Part shown: positions 33,682 through 42,483 of the stretch, piece after piece
How positions within the stretch are numbered: the first letter of the stretch is position 1
Layout of the letters: every line of letters starts with the position of its first letter
Assembly (NCBI GenBank): GCA_964587515.1
Contig: CAZPMO010000001.1
Location: 1 to 64,000 of the forward strand
DNA: 64,000 bases
Direction of reading: 5' to 3'
Origin: CAZPMO01 sp964587515
Lineage (GTDB): Bacteria > Pseudomonadota > Alphaproteobacteria > MPNO01
Program-made: the position numbers and the translations under genes
The notes under the pieces: generated by a model
What the model was told of the DNA's origin: nothing
What the model saw: the letters and a program-made list of their open reading frames with translations, nothing else
Databases searched by the model: none

Positions 33682-33691
33682 GCGTCTTCTG

Positions 33692-34507
33692 TCAGACGCC
33701 CTCTTTGAGAAATTCCAGGACCGCTGCCGAGTAGGCCTCGGGGTTGGCCATGTTGCAGATATGCCCGGCATCGGCCAGCGTGACATGGCGCGCGCCGGGC
33801 ACCTGATCGCACATGCCCTGCATCATCGCGGGTGGCCCGCCGATCGCATCAAGCGCGCCGGAGACGAACAGCGTCGGCATATCCAGCCCCGCGATGGCGT
33901 CGCCGATATCGAGTGTCAGCAGCGCCGCGATGCAGCCGAAATATCCTTCCGGCGAGGTGCCGCGGATCATGGTCCGAATTTTGTCCATCAGCTCGGGGTT
34001 GGCCTCGCGGAAGGCTTCGGGGAACCAGCGGGTGGCGGTCATCTCGGCGACGCCGGCGACGCCCTTCTCGCGCGCGGTCGCGATCAGCGGCGGCCAGATC
34101 GCTTCATAGTCGGGGGTGAGACTCGCCCGGCACGCGGACGGTATCAACGCGCTCACCCGGTCCCGATGTTCCAGCGCCAGCCCCATCGCCGTCATGCCGC
34201 CGAGCCCAATCCCCACCAGCGCCGAACGGTCGATAGCGAGCGCGTCCCACAACCCGACGGTATCGCCGATCAGCAGATCGAAGCTGTAATCGCCGGCGCT
34301 CGCCCCGCTGCCGCCGTGGCCGCGCGAATCATAGCGCAGCAATCTGTACTCGCGGGACAGCGCCGCCACATGGGCGTCCCACATGGTGACGTCGTTTGCG
34401 ATGCCGGTGGTGAAGGTGACCCATGGCGCGCCCTCGGGCCCGTCAATCACGTAATTTATATCGATGCCGTTTGCTTGGACTTTCAAGATTTCCCCCGCTG
34501 GTCGCAT
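33692..34507 (-). CDS. Alpha/beta hydrolase, enol-lactonase-like, nucleophile Ser replaced by Gly
   Basis: The 271-residue protein looks like a 3-oxoadipate enol-lactonase relative: VTFTTGIANDVTMWDAHV, LLRYDSRGHGGSG, a cap domain, the Asp region LFVSGALDAIGG and the His in LADAGHICNMANPE. The nucleophile elbow reads VGIGLGGM, where family members have GLSLGG or similar, so Ser is Gly and codon GGG is clear. That would abolish classical hydrolase chemistry. ATG at 34507 was taken; a TTG at 34486 with a better GGGGGA ribosome site, matching where homologues begin, is a strong alternative. Confidence 0.82.
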   Translation of the reverse strand: MRPAGEILKVQANGIDINYVIDGPEGAPWVTFTTGIANDVTMWDAHVAALSREYRLLRYDSRGHGGSGASAGDYSFDLLIGDTVGLWDALAIDRSALVGIGLGGMTAMGLALEHRDRVSALIPSACRASLTPDYEAIWPPLIATAREKGVAGVAEMTATRWFPEAFREANPELMDKIRTMIRGTSPEGYFGCIAALLTLDIGDAIAGLDMPTLFVSGALDAIGGPPAMMQGMCDQVPGARHVTLADAGHICNMANPEAYSAAVLEFLKEGV

Positions 34508-34536
34508 TTCCCGCCCCACTATAGAATGTTGGCGTC

Positions 34537-35217
34537 ATGACCGAAAAGCTCGACCATCTTGGCCATCGCCAGCGCTTGAGACAGCGCTTCGTGGAGTCCG
34601 ACGGCGCGGCGCTGGCCGATTACGAAATGCTGGAACTGCTGCTGTTCCAGGCGATCCCGCGCCAGGACACCAAGCCGATTGCGAAGGCGTTGCTGAAGCG
34701 GTTCGGCAGCTATGCCGGCGTGCTGGCGGCGGCGGCGGATGAACTCGGCGAGGTCAAGGGCATGGGCGCGGCCGCGGTGGTGGCGCTGAAATCGGTGGCC
34801 GAGGCGGCGCGACGGCTCGCCCGCGAAGAAATCATGGACCAGCCGGTGCTGGCCTCATGGGACAGGCTGATCGCGTATTTGCGCATCGGCATGGCGCGCG
34901 ACCGTACCGAGCGTTTCCGGGTTTTGTTTCTGGATACAAGGAACAAGCTGATCGCGGACGAGGAACAGCAGAAGGGCACCGTGAACCACACACCAGTCTA
35001 TCCGCGCGAGGTCATCAAACGCGCCCTGGAGCTGAGCGCCAGCGCCATCATCATGGTGCACAATCATCCATCGGGCGATCCCACCCCGTCGCAGGGCGAT
35101 ATCGACATGACCAAGCAGGTGCGCGACGCCGGCGACAAGCTCGGCGTAACGCTGCACGATCACGTCATTATCGCGCGCGAGGGCGCCACGAGCTTCAAGT
35201 CGATGGGGTTGATTTAA
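34537..35217 (+). CDS. radC: RadC family JAB-domain protein
   Basis: A 226-residue RadC/YsxA protein. The N-terminal helix-hairpin-helix part (LADYEMLELLLFQAIPRQDTKPIAKALL) precedes the MPN/JAB domain. The metal motif HNHPSGDPTPSQGD supplies His175, His177 and Asp188. Despite the name, a DNA-repair role is not supported for most RadC proteins; JAMM metalloprotease-like activity and links to mobile DNA and competence have been proposed. It is divergent from the enol-lactonase-like gene. Its stop overlaps the next convergent hydrolase gene by 4 bases. Confidence 0.93.
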   Translation: MTEKLDHLGHRQRLRQRFVESDGAALADYEMLELLLFQAIPRQDTKPIAKALLKRFGSYAGVLAAAADELGEVKGMGAAAVVALKSVAEAARRLAREEIMDQPVLASWDRLIAYLRIGMARDRTERFRVLFLDTRNKLIADEEQQKGTVNHTPVYPREVIKRALELSASAIIMVHNHPSGDPTPSQGDIDMTKQVRDAGDKLGVTLHDHVIIAREGATSFKSMGLI

Positions 35218-36044
35218 ACAGAAGTAGCTTCGCGGGCGCCGACATGGCGGCGGACGAAATCGAGGGCGACATCGGCCGCGCCGTGTTCGTGCAGATCGCG
35301 ATGGGCGGCTTGCGGGTAGAACTTCCCTTCCTTGGGTTCGCCGGCCGCTTCCAGCACCCGCCGGCCAAGGTGAACGGGCACCGTGCGGTCCAGTTCGCCA
35401 TGCAGCACCAGCACCGGCGCGGCGACGTCGCCGATCTTCACGATCGACTCGAAGCGGTCGCGCATCAGCATGCGGACCGGGAAAATCGGGAACCGCCGCG
35501 CGGCGACATCGACCACCGAGGAGAACGGTGCTTCCAGGATCAGCGCGGCGGGCGGGGTTTCCTGCGCCATCTGCACCGCCACGCCGCTGCCCAGCGATTC
35601 GCCGTAGATCACGGTGCGCGCGGCCTCGAAGCCCTCGGCGCGGACAAAATCAAGCGCCGCGCGGCCGTCGGCATAGAGCCCGGCCTCGGTCGGACGGCCC
35701 GGATTGCCGGCATAGCCGCGATAGGACATCAGCAAACCGCCATATCCGGCGTCGAGGAAAGGGCGGATTTTTTCGGCCCGGGTGCCGAGATGTTCGTTAT
35801 TGCCGTGGAAATAGATGACCACCGCGCCGGCGTCGGCCAAACGGTCGGCCGGTGGCCGGTACCAGGCGGTTAGATCAAGCCCGTCATTGGTGGCGAGGCG
35901 AACCTGGCGCATATCGTGGGCGCCATGGTCCTCCGGGCTGGGCCGCGCGCGGTCCGGCGCATACAGCATGCGCCGCTGCATCGTAAACAGCGCGCCGACG
36001 ATGAAACAATAGGTCAGGGCGGCCAGCCCGAGCGCGCCTGTCAT
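35214..36044 (-). CDS. Membrane-anchored alpha/beta hydrolase (YfhR/ABHD13-like)
   Basis: The 276-residue protein has an N-terminal hydrophobic anchor (LGLAALTYCFIVGALFTM) followed by an alpha/beta hydrolase domain: VIYFHGNNEHLG, SYRGYAGNPGRP, the nucleophile elbow YGESLGSG, the acid VLHGELDRTVP and a late His in HRDLHEHG. The pattern matches the bacterial relatives of ABHD12/13 and BEM46. The orientation is probably a single N-terminal pass with the catalytic domain on one membrane face. It follows the acyl-CoA dehydrogenase gene by 6 bases on the same strand, which suggests co-transcription. Confidence 0.88.
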   Translation of the reverse strand: MTGALGLAALTYCFIVGALFTMQRRMLYAPDRARPSPEDHGAHDMRQVRLATNDGLDLTAWYRPPADRLADAGAVVIYFHGNNEHLGTRAEKIRPFLDAGYGGLLMSYRGYAGNPGRPTEAGLYADGRAALDFVRAEGFEAARTVIYGESLGSGVAVQMAQETPPAALILEAPFSSVVDVAARRFPIFPVRMLMRDRFESIVKIGDVAAPVLVLHGELDRTVPVHLGRRVLEAAGEPKEGKFYPQAAHRDLHEHGAADVALDFVRRHVGAREATSV

Positions 36045-36050
36045 CCGGGA

Positions 36051-37769
36051 TCAGGCGACGGGTTCGGGCGCGCGCGAGGCGCCCGACGTTCCGGCGGCCA
36101 CCTCGACCGGCCGGTAATGGGCCAGCGCCGCGAAATTGGCCTCGACCCAATCGCGCCCGGGGCCGATGCCGCGGCGCGCGGGCGGCGCAAACTGGCCTTC
36201 GATGAAAAGCTGGGCCACCAGGGCCTTGCGACCGTCACCGGCGGCGTAATCGTCGCTGGCCTCTTCCAGCAACAACGCGGCCGCCAGAGTATCGGCCAGC
36301 AACCCCATGAGCCGGCGCGCGTGGCGCTGGGCCTCGGTCGCGTCGGCGCGGACATGGGCGATGGCCTCGAGACAATCCTGATACGCGGCGTCGATGCGTG
36401 ACGCCAGCGACGCCAGCGCGGCCGGCGCGGCGGCGGTTGCGCCGGAAACGCGCCGCTTGAAGGCCTCATGTCCCGGCCGTTCATTTCCCAGCAAGCGTAA
36501 TACCTCCAGCACCTGGATATTGGCCGGCCCTTCCCAGATCGGCAGGACCGTTGAATCGCGCACCAGACGGGGTAGCACGAAGTCGCTGGTATAGGCGTTG
36601 CCACCGATTATTTCCATGGCCTTGCGGCAAGCATTGGTGGCGTCCTCGGCGGTGCGGTACTTGGCAAGCGCGGTCGCGAGACGCAACCACGGCCGGTTGG
36701 CGTCGTCCGCCATCGCCAGATCGAAGGCCCGCGCCGCTTCGAAGGCCAGCGCGGCGCCCGCTTCGAGCGGCGCCAGAATTTCAAGGATTTCATCCTGCAC
36801 CATCGGATATTCGATGATGCAGCGACCGAAGGCGGGCCGTTGGACGGCGAATTCCAGCGCCTCGGTCAGGGCGCGACGCTGCATGCCGACCGCCGCCATG
36901 GCGTTATGGATACGCGAAAACTCGAGCGCCTCCATCATGATTTTCAATCCGTCTGGCGGCTTCGTCACCTCGACCGCCCAAGTCCCGGCAAGATCGATCT
37001 CGCCGGTCGGCACGCCGCGCGTACCCAGCTTGTCCTTCAGCCGGCGGATGCGCATCGGATTGGCGGTTCCATCCGCGAGGCGCGTCGGCACGAGGTAAAG
37101 CCCGAGGCCCTCGACGCCGCTCGCCGCGCCGTCGGGTCGCGCCGTGGCCAGCGCCAGCCCGCCCGTCGGGTTGCTGGTGAACCATTTCAGCCCGTCGAGC
37201 GTGACGCCGTCCTCGGCCGGTCGCGCCCGCGTGGTCGTGGCGCCGACATCGCTGCCGCCATGCTGTTCGGTCGCCCAGGTGCCGCCGGTGAGCGCCTCAC
37301 CATCCATGCGGGTCAACTGGTCGAGATAGGCCGCCTTCACGGCTTCGGGCGCGAAACGGTCGAGCACGTAAGCCACCGCGCCGGTCATGGTCACGGGGCA
37401 ATGCAAGGAGATATCGGCCTGCGCCAGCAAATATCCCATGGCGAAAGTAATCGTATAGGGGGCCGGGTCGTCCTGGTAGTTGAGCCCGACGATGCCGCGT
37501 TCATAGACGCCGCGCGAGACATCCCGCCAAAGTGGATTGAAACGAATTTCGTTCACCAGCGCGCCGTCGCCGTCATAGGGTTCCAGCACCGGTGGGGCGA
37601 AGCGGTCTGTATAGTCGACCTGGCGATCGACGTCATTTGCGGCCCAGGCGCCGAAATCCGACAGATGCGCCCGCCAGCGATTGAGATCGTCCGGCGCGAT
37701 GCGCCGCAAAATCTGGTGCAGGTTCGAATCCGTGTCGAAAAAATTGGCGATGACGGGGCCGGTATCCAT
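36051..37769 (-). CDS. Acyl-CoA dehydrogenase, AidB-like
   Basis: At 572 residues this is longer than a standard acyl-CoA dehydrogenase and matches the AidB/isovaleryl-CoA dehydrogenase-like branch. It shows TGGTWATEQHGGSDVGATTTRA (flavin and substrate contacts), TLDGLKWFTSNPTGGLALATARP, EFSRIHNAMAAVGMQRRAL and the C-terminal four-helix FAD signature NAYTSDFVLPRLVRDSTVLPIWEGPANIQVLEVLR. The extra C-terminal domain (residues about 450-572) is typical of AidB relatives. It may act in fatty-acid or alkylation-linked metabolism. The membrane hydrolase downstream is probably in the same transcript. Confidence 0.92.
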   Translation of the reverse strand: MDTGPVIANFFDTDSNLHQILRRIAPDDLNRWRAHLSDFGAWAANDVDRQVDYTDRFAPPVLEPYDGDGALVNEIRFNPLWRDVSRGVYERGIVGLNYQDDPAPYTITFAMGYLLAQADISLHCPVTMTGAVAYVLDRFAPEAVKAAYLDQLTRMDGEALTGGTWATEQHGGSDVGATTTRARPAEDGVTLDGLKWFTSNPTGGLALATARPDGAASGVEGLGLYLVPTRLADGTANPMRIRRLKDKLGTRGVPTGEIDLAGTWAVEVTKPPDGLKIMMEALEFSRIHNAMAAVGMQRRALTEALEFAVQRPAFGRCIIEYPMVQDEILEILAPLEAGAALAFEAARAFDLAMADDANRPWLRLATALAKYRTAEDATNACRKAMEIIGGNAYTSDFVLPRLVRDSTVLPIWEGPANIQVLEVLRLLGNERPGHEAFKRRVSGATAAAPAALASLASRIDAAYQDCLEAIAHVRADATEAQRHARRLMGLLADTLAAALLLEEASDDYAAGDGRKALVAQLFIEGQFAPPARRGIGPGRDWVEANFAALAHYRPVEVAAGTSGASRAPEPVA

Positions 37770-37937
37770 GCGCCGCGCCTTCTCTATGGGTTAACGGGCG
37801 AACTCCGGCCATTGTGGCTGGTCATCACGAAGGCCCGGTAAATCCCGGTTTTCGGCCCCATCGCGGCGGACTGCGGAGCGCGGCATCCCTAACGGAATAT
37901 TTACGTCGAAACCATAAATTTGAATGAAATGAGGAAC

Positions 37938-38864
37938 ATGCATAAGGCGCAGGTTGGACTGGCTTTGGGCAGCGGCGCGGCGCGCGGCTGGGCCCATATC
38001 GGCGCGTTGCAGGCGCTGGGCGAGCTTGGCATCCGGCCCGACGTGATCTGCGGCACCTCGATCGGCGCCCTGGTCGGCGGCTTTCATCTATCGGGGCGTC
38101 TCGAAGAACTTTCGGAGTGGGCGCGGGCGCTGACCCGTCTCAGGATGGTGCGCTTTCTCGATATCCGCATCGCCGGCAATGGAATGATCGCGGGCAACCG
38201 GGTGTTCGCCGAGATTGAACGCAGCCTCGGCGACATCATGATCGAGGATCTGGCGGTTCCCTTCGCGGGCATCGCAACCGATCTCAATACCGGCCATGAG
38301 GTCTGGTTGAACGAGGGGTCGCTGGCCACGGCCATTCGTGCGTCGTTCTCCTTGCCGGGTCTGTTCGAGCCGGTTCTCGTCGATGACCGCTGGGTGATCG
38401 ACGGGGCGCTGGTGAATCCGGTGCCGGTCTCGGTCTGCCATGCGCTGGGAGCGCAGGTGGTGATCGCGATCAACCTCAACGGCATGCCGGTTCGGAATGG
38501 AAAATCGCCAATTCCGGAGACCGTCGCGGGTACGGTCAACGCCCTTCCGGGACTGAACGGCGGGCGCCTGCGATCGAAGGGGCTGCGCTTTATCGGCGGT
38601 CGCGGCAAGAAAGAATCGGCTGAACCCGAGGCGCCCGGTCTGGTCGGGGTGCTGGCGTCCACGCTGAACCTGGTGCAGGACCGGGTGACCCGAAGCCGGC
38701 TCGCGGCCGATCCGCCGGAAGTGAACATCACGCCCAAGGTTGGTCACATCAGCCCGCTCGATTTTTACGCCGCGACGGAATGCATCGCGGCCGGCGCGAC
38801 CGCGGTCTATCAGGCGGAGGCCGACCTTCGCGACGCCCTCGCTTTGTTCGAGGAATTCGCGTGA
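37938..38864 (+). CDS. Patatin-like phospholipase (RssA family)
   Basis: The 308-residue protein has the patatin catalytic dyad: Ser41 in CGTSIGALVGG and Asp155 in VIDGALVNPVP. The oxyanion segment GSGAARGWAHIG lies near the N-terminus. RssA/NTE-like proteins hydrolyse lysophospholipids or other acyl esters. I chose the ATG at 37938 because AGGA lies just upstream and the protein then begins at the family's first strand; ATG at 37929 or TTG at 37920 are alternatives. Its stop overlaps the start of the acyl-CoA ligase by one base (TGATG), so released fatty acids may be activated by the next enzyme. Confidence 0.92.
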   Translation: MHKAQVGLALGSGAARGWAHIGALQALGELGIRPDVICGTSIGALVGGFHLSGRLEELSEWARALTRLRMVRFLDIRIAGNGMIAGNRVFAEIERSLGDIMIEDLAVPFAGIATDLNTGHEVWLNEGSLATAIRASFSLPGLFEPVLVDDRWVIDGALVNPVPVSVCHALGAQVVIAINLNGMPVRNGKSPIPETVAGTVNALPGLNGGRLRSKGLRFIGGRGKKESAEPEAPGLVGVLASTLNLVQDRVTRSRLAADPPEVNITPKVGHISPLDFYAATECIAAGATAVYQAEADLRDALALFEEFA

Positions 38865-40693
38865 TGCCGGACAGCGCCGCGCCCGACATCGGACGAATTC
38901 GCAAACTGACGGCGCGGCTGAAATCCGTTGTGAAGCTGCGCTGGCCGCTGGAACCTTTGTCGTCGTCGGTGGACTGGCTTTCGCGCCCCTATCCTTGGGA
39001 AAATTCATACCCGGGAAATCTGAATTGGGACCTCGACATCGCGCCGGGAACCGTCAGCGGCATGTTCGACCGAACCATGGCGGAATATGCCGACAAGCCA
39101 TGTCTCGAATTTCTCGGCAAGCGGTACAGCTACCAGGAAATCGACGAGCTGGTGGCGCGCACCGCCAAGGGATTGAGCGAGACCGGTCTTCGGAAAGGCG
39201 ACCGCGTCGGGCTCTTCCTGCCCAATTGTCCCTATTTCGTAATTTGCTATTTCGCGATCCTCAGGGCCGGCGGAATCGTGGTGAACTTCAATCCGCTCTA
39301 CGCCGAGATGGGCATCGCGCGGCAAATCCGCGACGCCGACGTGCGCATCATGGTCACCCTGAACCTGAAGAACCTGTATCCCAAGATCGAAGGGCGGCTG
39401 GAGGATACGGAGCTCGAAAAGATCATCGTTTGCAGTATGAGCGCGGCATTGCCGTTTCCCGGCAACGCGCTGTTTTCCCTACTGAAACGCAAGGAAATGG
39501 CGCAGATACCTTCGGACGACCGCCATATCTGGTTCGACAAGCTGAGCGCCAATGACGGCAAGATGGACGCGCCCCCGATCGCGCCCGATGACGTGGCCGT
39601 GCTGCAATATACCGGCGGCACCACCGGCGTGCCGAAGGGCGCGATGCTGACCCAGGACAATCTGTACGCCAACACCGTCCAGACGCGGACGTGGGCGACG
39701 CGAATCGAACCGGGAGCGGAGAAAATTCTCGGCGTCCTGCCGCTGTTCCACGCTTTCGGCATGACCGGGGTGATGAATGTCGGGCTCGATATCGGCGCCG
39801 AAATCATGCTGCTGCCGCGCTTTAAATGCGAGGAAGTGCTGAAGGCGATCGACAAGGAAAAGCCAACCGTGCTGATGGGCGTGCCCACCATGTTCTCCGC
39901 CATCAACGGACACCGGGACACCACAAAATTCGATCTCTCCAGTATCAAATTATGCATCTCGGGCGGCGCGGCGCTGCCCATAGACGTGAAGGCCAGGTTC
40001 GAGGAACTGACGGGCTGTGTACTGGTGGAGGGATATGGCCTGACTGAGTCGGGTCCGGTGACCACCGTCAATCCCATCGAAGGCGTCAACAAGCCAGGCT
40101 CCGCCGGATTGCCGATCCCGGGGACGATCATCGATATCGTTTCGATCGAAGATCCCGACACGCCGGTCGCGATTGGCGCGACGGGCGAGGTCTGCATCAG
40201 CGGACCGCAGATCATGCGGGGATATTGGAACCAGGACGACGCCTCGGCCGAAGTGCTGCGCTTTGGCCGCCTTCATACCGGCGATGTCGGCTATCTCGAT
40301 GAAGACGGGTATCTGTTCCTGCTCGATCGTATCAAGGACATGGTTATTACCGGCGGCTTCAACGTCTATCCGCGCATGGTCGAGGACGCCATCGCCATGC
40401 ACCCCTCGGTCGCCGACGCCGCGGTCTGCGGGCTCCCGAGCGCGCATCATGGCGAAATCGTAAAAGCCTATGTCGTGCTCGAAGACGGCGCGCGCCTGAC
40501 CACCGCCGAACTGCGCGGCTTTCTGAAGGACAAGGTCGCGAGCTTCGAGATGCCGCGGCGCATCGAATTCGTGGACGAAATTCCGAAGACCCTGCTGGGC
40601 AAGACGCTGCGCCGTGAATTGATCGCCGAGGAGTTGCGCCGCGCCGCGCACACCACCGCCGAGGTCGAGGAAGAAGAAGGAGAAACGGTATGA
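38864..40693 (+). CDS. fadD: Long-chain fatty acid-CoA ligase
   Basis: The 609-residue acyl-adenylate enzyme shows the P-loop YTGGTTGVPKGAML, the A5 motif EGYGLTESGPVT, A7-A8 HTGDVGYLDEDGYLFLLDRIKDMVITGGFNVYP and the A10 Lys in KTLLGKTLRREL. An extended N-terminus (WLSRPYPWENSYP) matches FadD-type enzymes. It converts fatty acids to acyl-CoA at the membrane using ATP. ATG at 38864 overlaps the patatin stop; GTG at 38861 is possible but less likely. It is followed by an SCP2-domain gene with a 4-base overlap. The fadD symbol is by family resemblance. Confidence 0.92.
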   Translation: MPDSAAPDIGRIRKLTARLKSVVKLRWPLEPLSSSVDWLSRPYPWENSYPGNLNWDLDIAPGTVSGMFDRTMAEYADKPCLEFLGKRYSYQEIDELVARTAKGLSETGLRKGDRVGLFLPNCPYFVICYFAILRAGGIVVNFNPLYAEMGIARQIRDADVRIMVTLNLKNLYPKIEGRLEDTELEKIIVCSMSAALPFPGNALFSLLKRKEMAQIPSDDRHIWFDKLSANDGKMDAPPIAPDDVAVLQYTGGTTGVPKGAMLTQDNLYANTVQTRTWATRIEPGAEKILGVLPLFHAFGMTGVMNVGLDIGAEIMLLPRFKCEEVLKAIDKEKPTVLMGVPTMFSAINGHRDTTKFDLSSIKLCISGGAALPIDVKARFEELTGCVLVEGYGLTESGPVTTVNPIEGVNKPGSAGLPIPGTIIDIVSIEDPDTPVAIGATGEVCISGPQIMRGYWNQDDASAEVLRFGRLHTGDVGYLDEDGYLFLLDRIKDMVITGGFNVYPRMVEDAIAMHPSVADAAVCGLPSAHHGEIVKAYVVLEDGARLTTAELRGFLKDKVASFEMPRRIEFVDEIPKTLLGKTLRRELIAEELRRAAHTTAEVEEEEGETV

Positions 40694-40992
40694 GCGCGGA
40701 CAAGATCGCCGCCGACTTCCGCGCCCGCGCGGGAGAATTCACCGGGCTGAACGCGCGCGTGAAGTTCGATTTCGGGACCGACGGCTGCGTGCTGGTCGAC
40801 GCCACATCGACCCCGCTGTCGGTCAGCGAAGACGCCGGCGAGGCCGACTGCACCATTCGGCTGTCGATGGAAAATCTCGAAAAGCTGGTCGCCGGCGCGC
40901 TCAGCCCGACGCTGGCTTACGCCATGGGCAAGCTCAAGATCGACGGCTCCATGGGCCTCGCGATGAAAGTCGCGGCCCTGCTCGACGAATAG
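40690..40992 (+). CDS. SCP2 sterol/lipid-binding domain protein
   Basis: A 100-residue stand-alone SCP2 domain: FTGLNARVKFDFGTDGCVLVDA, DCTIRLSMENLEKLVAGALSPTLAYAMGKLKIDGSMGLAMKVAALL. Such domains carry fatty acyl-CoA or other lipids in a hydrophobic tunnel. It starts in an ATGA overlap with the acyl-CoA ligase, completing a patatin, ligase and lipid-carrier operon. The likely job is to bind or pass on the acyl-CoA product. Confidence 0.92.
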   Translation: MSADKIAADFRARAGEFTGLNARVKFDFGTDGCVLVDATSTPLSVSEDAGEADCTIRLSMENLEKLVAGALSPTLAYAMGKLKIDGSMGLAMKVAALLDE

Positions 40993-40993
40993 C

Positions 40994-41599
40994 TTACAGA
41001 TCGCCCAGCGTGGTTTCCGTCATTGACGGGCGCTGATTGAAAGCATCGTACCAGGCCGCCAGTTTCGGATGGCCGGTGCGCCAGTCCTCATCCGGGAAAT
41101 GCTTGTCGACGAAGGCCATCGCCACGGCCAGCGTGATGCTTCCCGCATCGATCGTCCCTTCCAGCTCACCGGCCTCGCCTTCCAGCGCGGCGATGGCGCG
41201 GTCGACGGACGCCTTGTTGTGGGCCATCCAGCCTTTCGACTGGCGCTCGGGCTTGCGCATGGATTCGATGAAAATATTGACGACGTTTTCCAGCATGCCG
41301 TCGCCCAGCGCCTGGCGTCTGAGCACCTCGTAACGGTCGCGACCCTCGGCCGGGATCAGGCGGCCGCCATCGTGGCACGTATCCAGATAGTCGAGAATCA
41401 CCGGCGAATCGTAGAGCACCATCCCGTCATCGGTCTCAAGACATGGGATTTTGCCCAGTGGGTTGGGAGAACTCAGCACGTCCTCGCGGTTCACCGGGCT
41501 CACCATGATCCGCTCGATCCGGGAATCGAGACCGGTCTCCAGCGCGGCGACCCAGACCTTTCGGACATAGGGCGAGGAGGATGAAAATCGGAGTTTCAT
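40994..41599 (-). CDS. Glutathione S-transferase
   Basis: The 201-residue protein has a thioredoxin-like N-terminal domain with SSSSPYVRKVWVAALE (active-site Ser region), NPLGKIPCLETDDG (cis-Pro motif) and LYDSPVILDYLD, then an all-helical C-terminal domain. It starts one base after the gloB stop, so the two are an operon for glutathione-based detoxification. The stop is one base from the convergent SCP2 gene. Confidence 0.92.
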   Translation of the reverse strand: MKLRFSSSSPYVRKVWVAALETGLDSRIERIMVSPVNREDVLSSPNPLGKIPCLETDDGMVLYDSPVILDYLDTCHDGGRLIPAEGRDRYEVLRRQALGDGMLENVVNIFIESMRKPERQSKGWMAHNKASVDRAIAALEGEAGELEGTIDAGSITLAVAMAFVDKHFPDEDWRTGHPKLAAWYDAFNQRPSMTETTLGDL

Positions 41600-41600
41600 T

Positions 41601-42372
41601 TCAGAAATTATCCTTGCGGGTGCGCACCTCGGCGAACACTTCGACGGGCCCCTTGCCTTCCATGCCGACGGCGCGGATCAATTCATCCTTGTCGGCGCGG
41701 AGGAACGGGTTCGCCTTGCGTTCGTCGCCCATCAGCGACGGTACGGTGGGCGTGCCGGCGGCGCGTTTTTCGTCGACGCCTTTCGAATAGGCCTGGAGGT
41801 CCGCATTGTCGGGTTCGACCGACAGCGCGAACCGGGCGTTCGCCTGGGTATATTCGTGGGCGCAGAAGATCTGCGTGTCGTCGGGCATTTCCTTGAACTT
41901 CGAGAGCGAGGTCCACATCTGTTCGTGGGTGCCTTCGAACACGCGGCCGCATCCCAATGCAAACAGGGTGTCGCCGCAGAACAGGGCCCTGGAGTCGGAA
42001 AACCAGTACGCGATATGACCGCTCGTATGACCAGGCNNNNNNNNNNNNNNNNNNNNNNNNNNNNNNNNNNNNNNNNNNNNNNNNNNNNNNNNNNNNNNNN
42101 NNNNNNNNNNNNNNNNNNNNNNNNNNNNNGCGCGCGCCGACCACGATACAACCGGTCTTGTCCATCAGTTCGGGCACGCCGCCGACATGGTCGTTATGGT
42201 GATGGGTCGCCAGCACATGGGTCAGCTTCCAGCCGAGCCGGTCGAGCGTCTCCAGCACGGGATCGGCGTCGGACGGATCGACCACGGCGACCAGGCCCGA
42301 CGCACTGTCGCGCGCGAGATAGACATAATTGTCGTTGCGGGTGGGAATCTGTTGAATTTCAAGTGTCGACAT
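41601..42372 (-). CDS. gloB: Hydroxyacylglutathione hydrolase (glyoxalase II), interrupted by an assembly gap
   Basis: The N-terminal part (MSTLEIQQIPTRNDNYVYLAR and the metal motif THHHNDHVGG with His57, His59, Asp61 and His62) reaches VGAR at the gap. After it the protein resumes as PGHTSGHIAYWF, LFCGDTLFALGCGRVFEGT and FCAHEYTQANARFAL, ending RTRKDNF. The frames either side do not agree across the 93 N, so the real gap length differs by a base or two. About 30 residues are expected there. Glyoxalase II hydrolyses S-lactoylglutathione to lactate in methylglyoxal detoxification. A GGGAGG ribosome site precedes the ATG. The gene is probably intact. Confidence 0.88.
42037..42129. other. Assembly gap (93 N) inside gloB
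   Basis: Undetermined bases in the middle of the glyoxalase II gene. The flanking reading frames need a different length modulo three, so the N count is not exact. Confidence 0.99.
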
Positions 42373-42483
42373 CAGCCGGACCTCCCTCTTGTCGGTTCCC
42401 TTGGCCGGGACCTGGCGGCGGGCAATTTAGCAAAATCAGACGCGCCGCGCCATCCGTCGCGCGGTTTGTGGTAGACTGCGCGC

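Noticed and set aside
37715..37745. GGTTCGAATCC, a tRNA T-loop-like sequence
   Set aside because: It lies inside the acyl-CoA dehydrogenase gene on the opposite strand, and no cloverleaf could be found around it.
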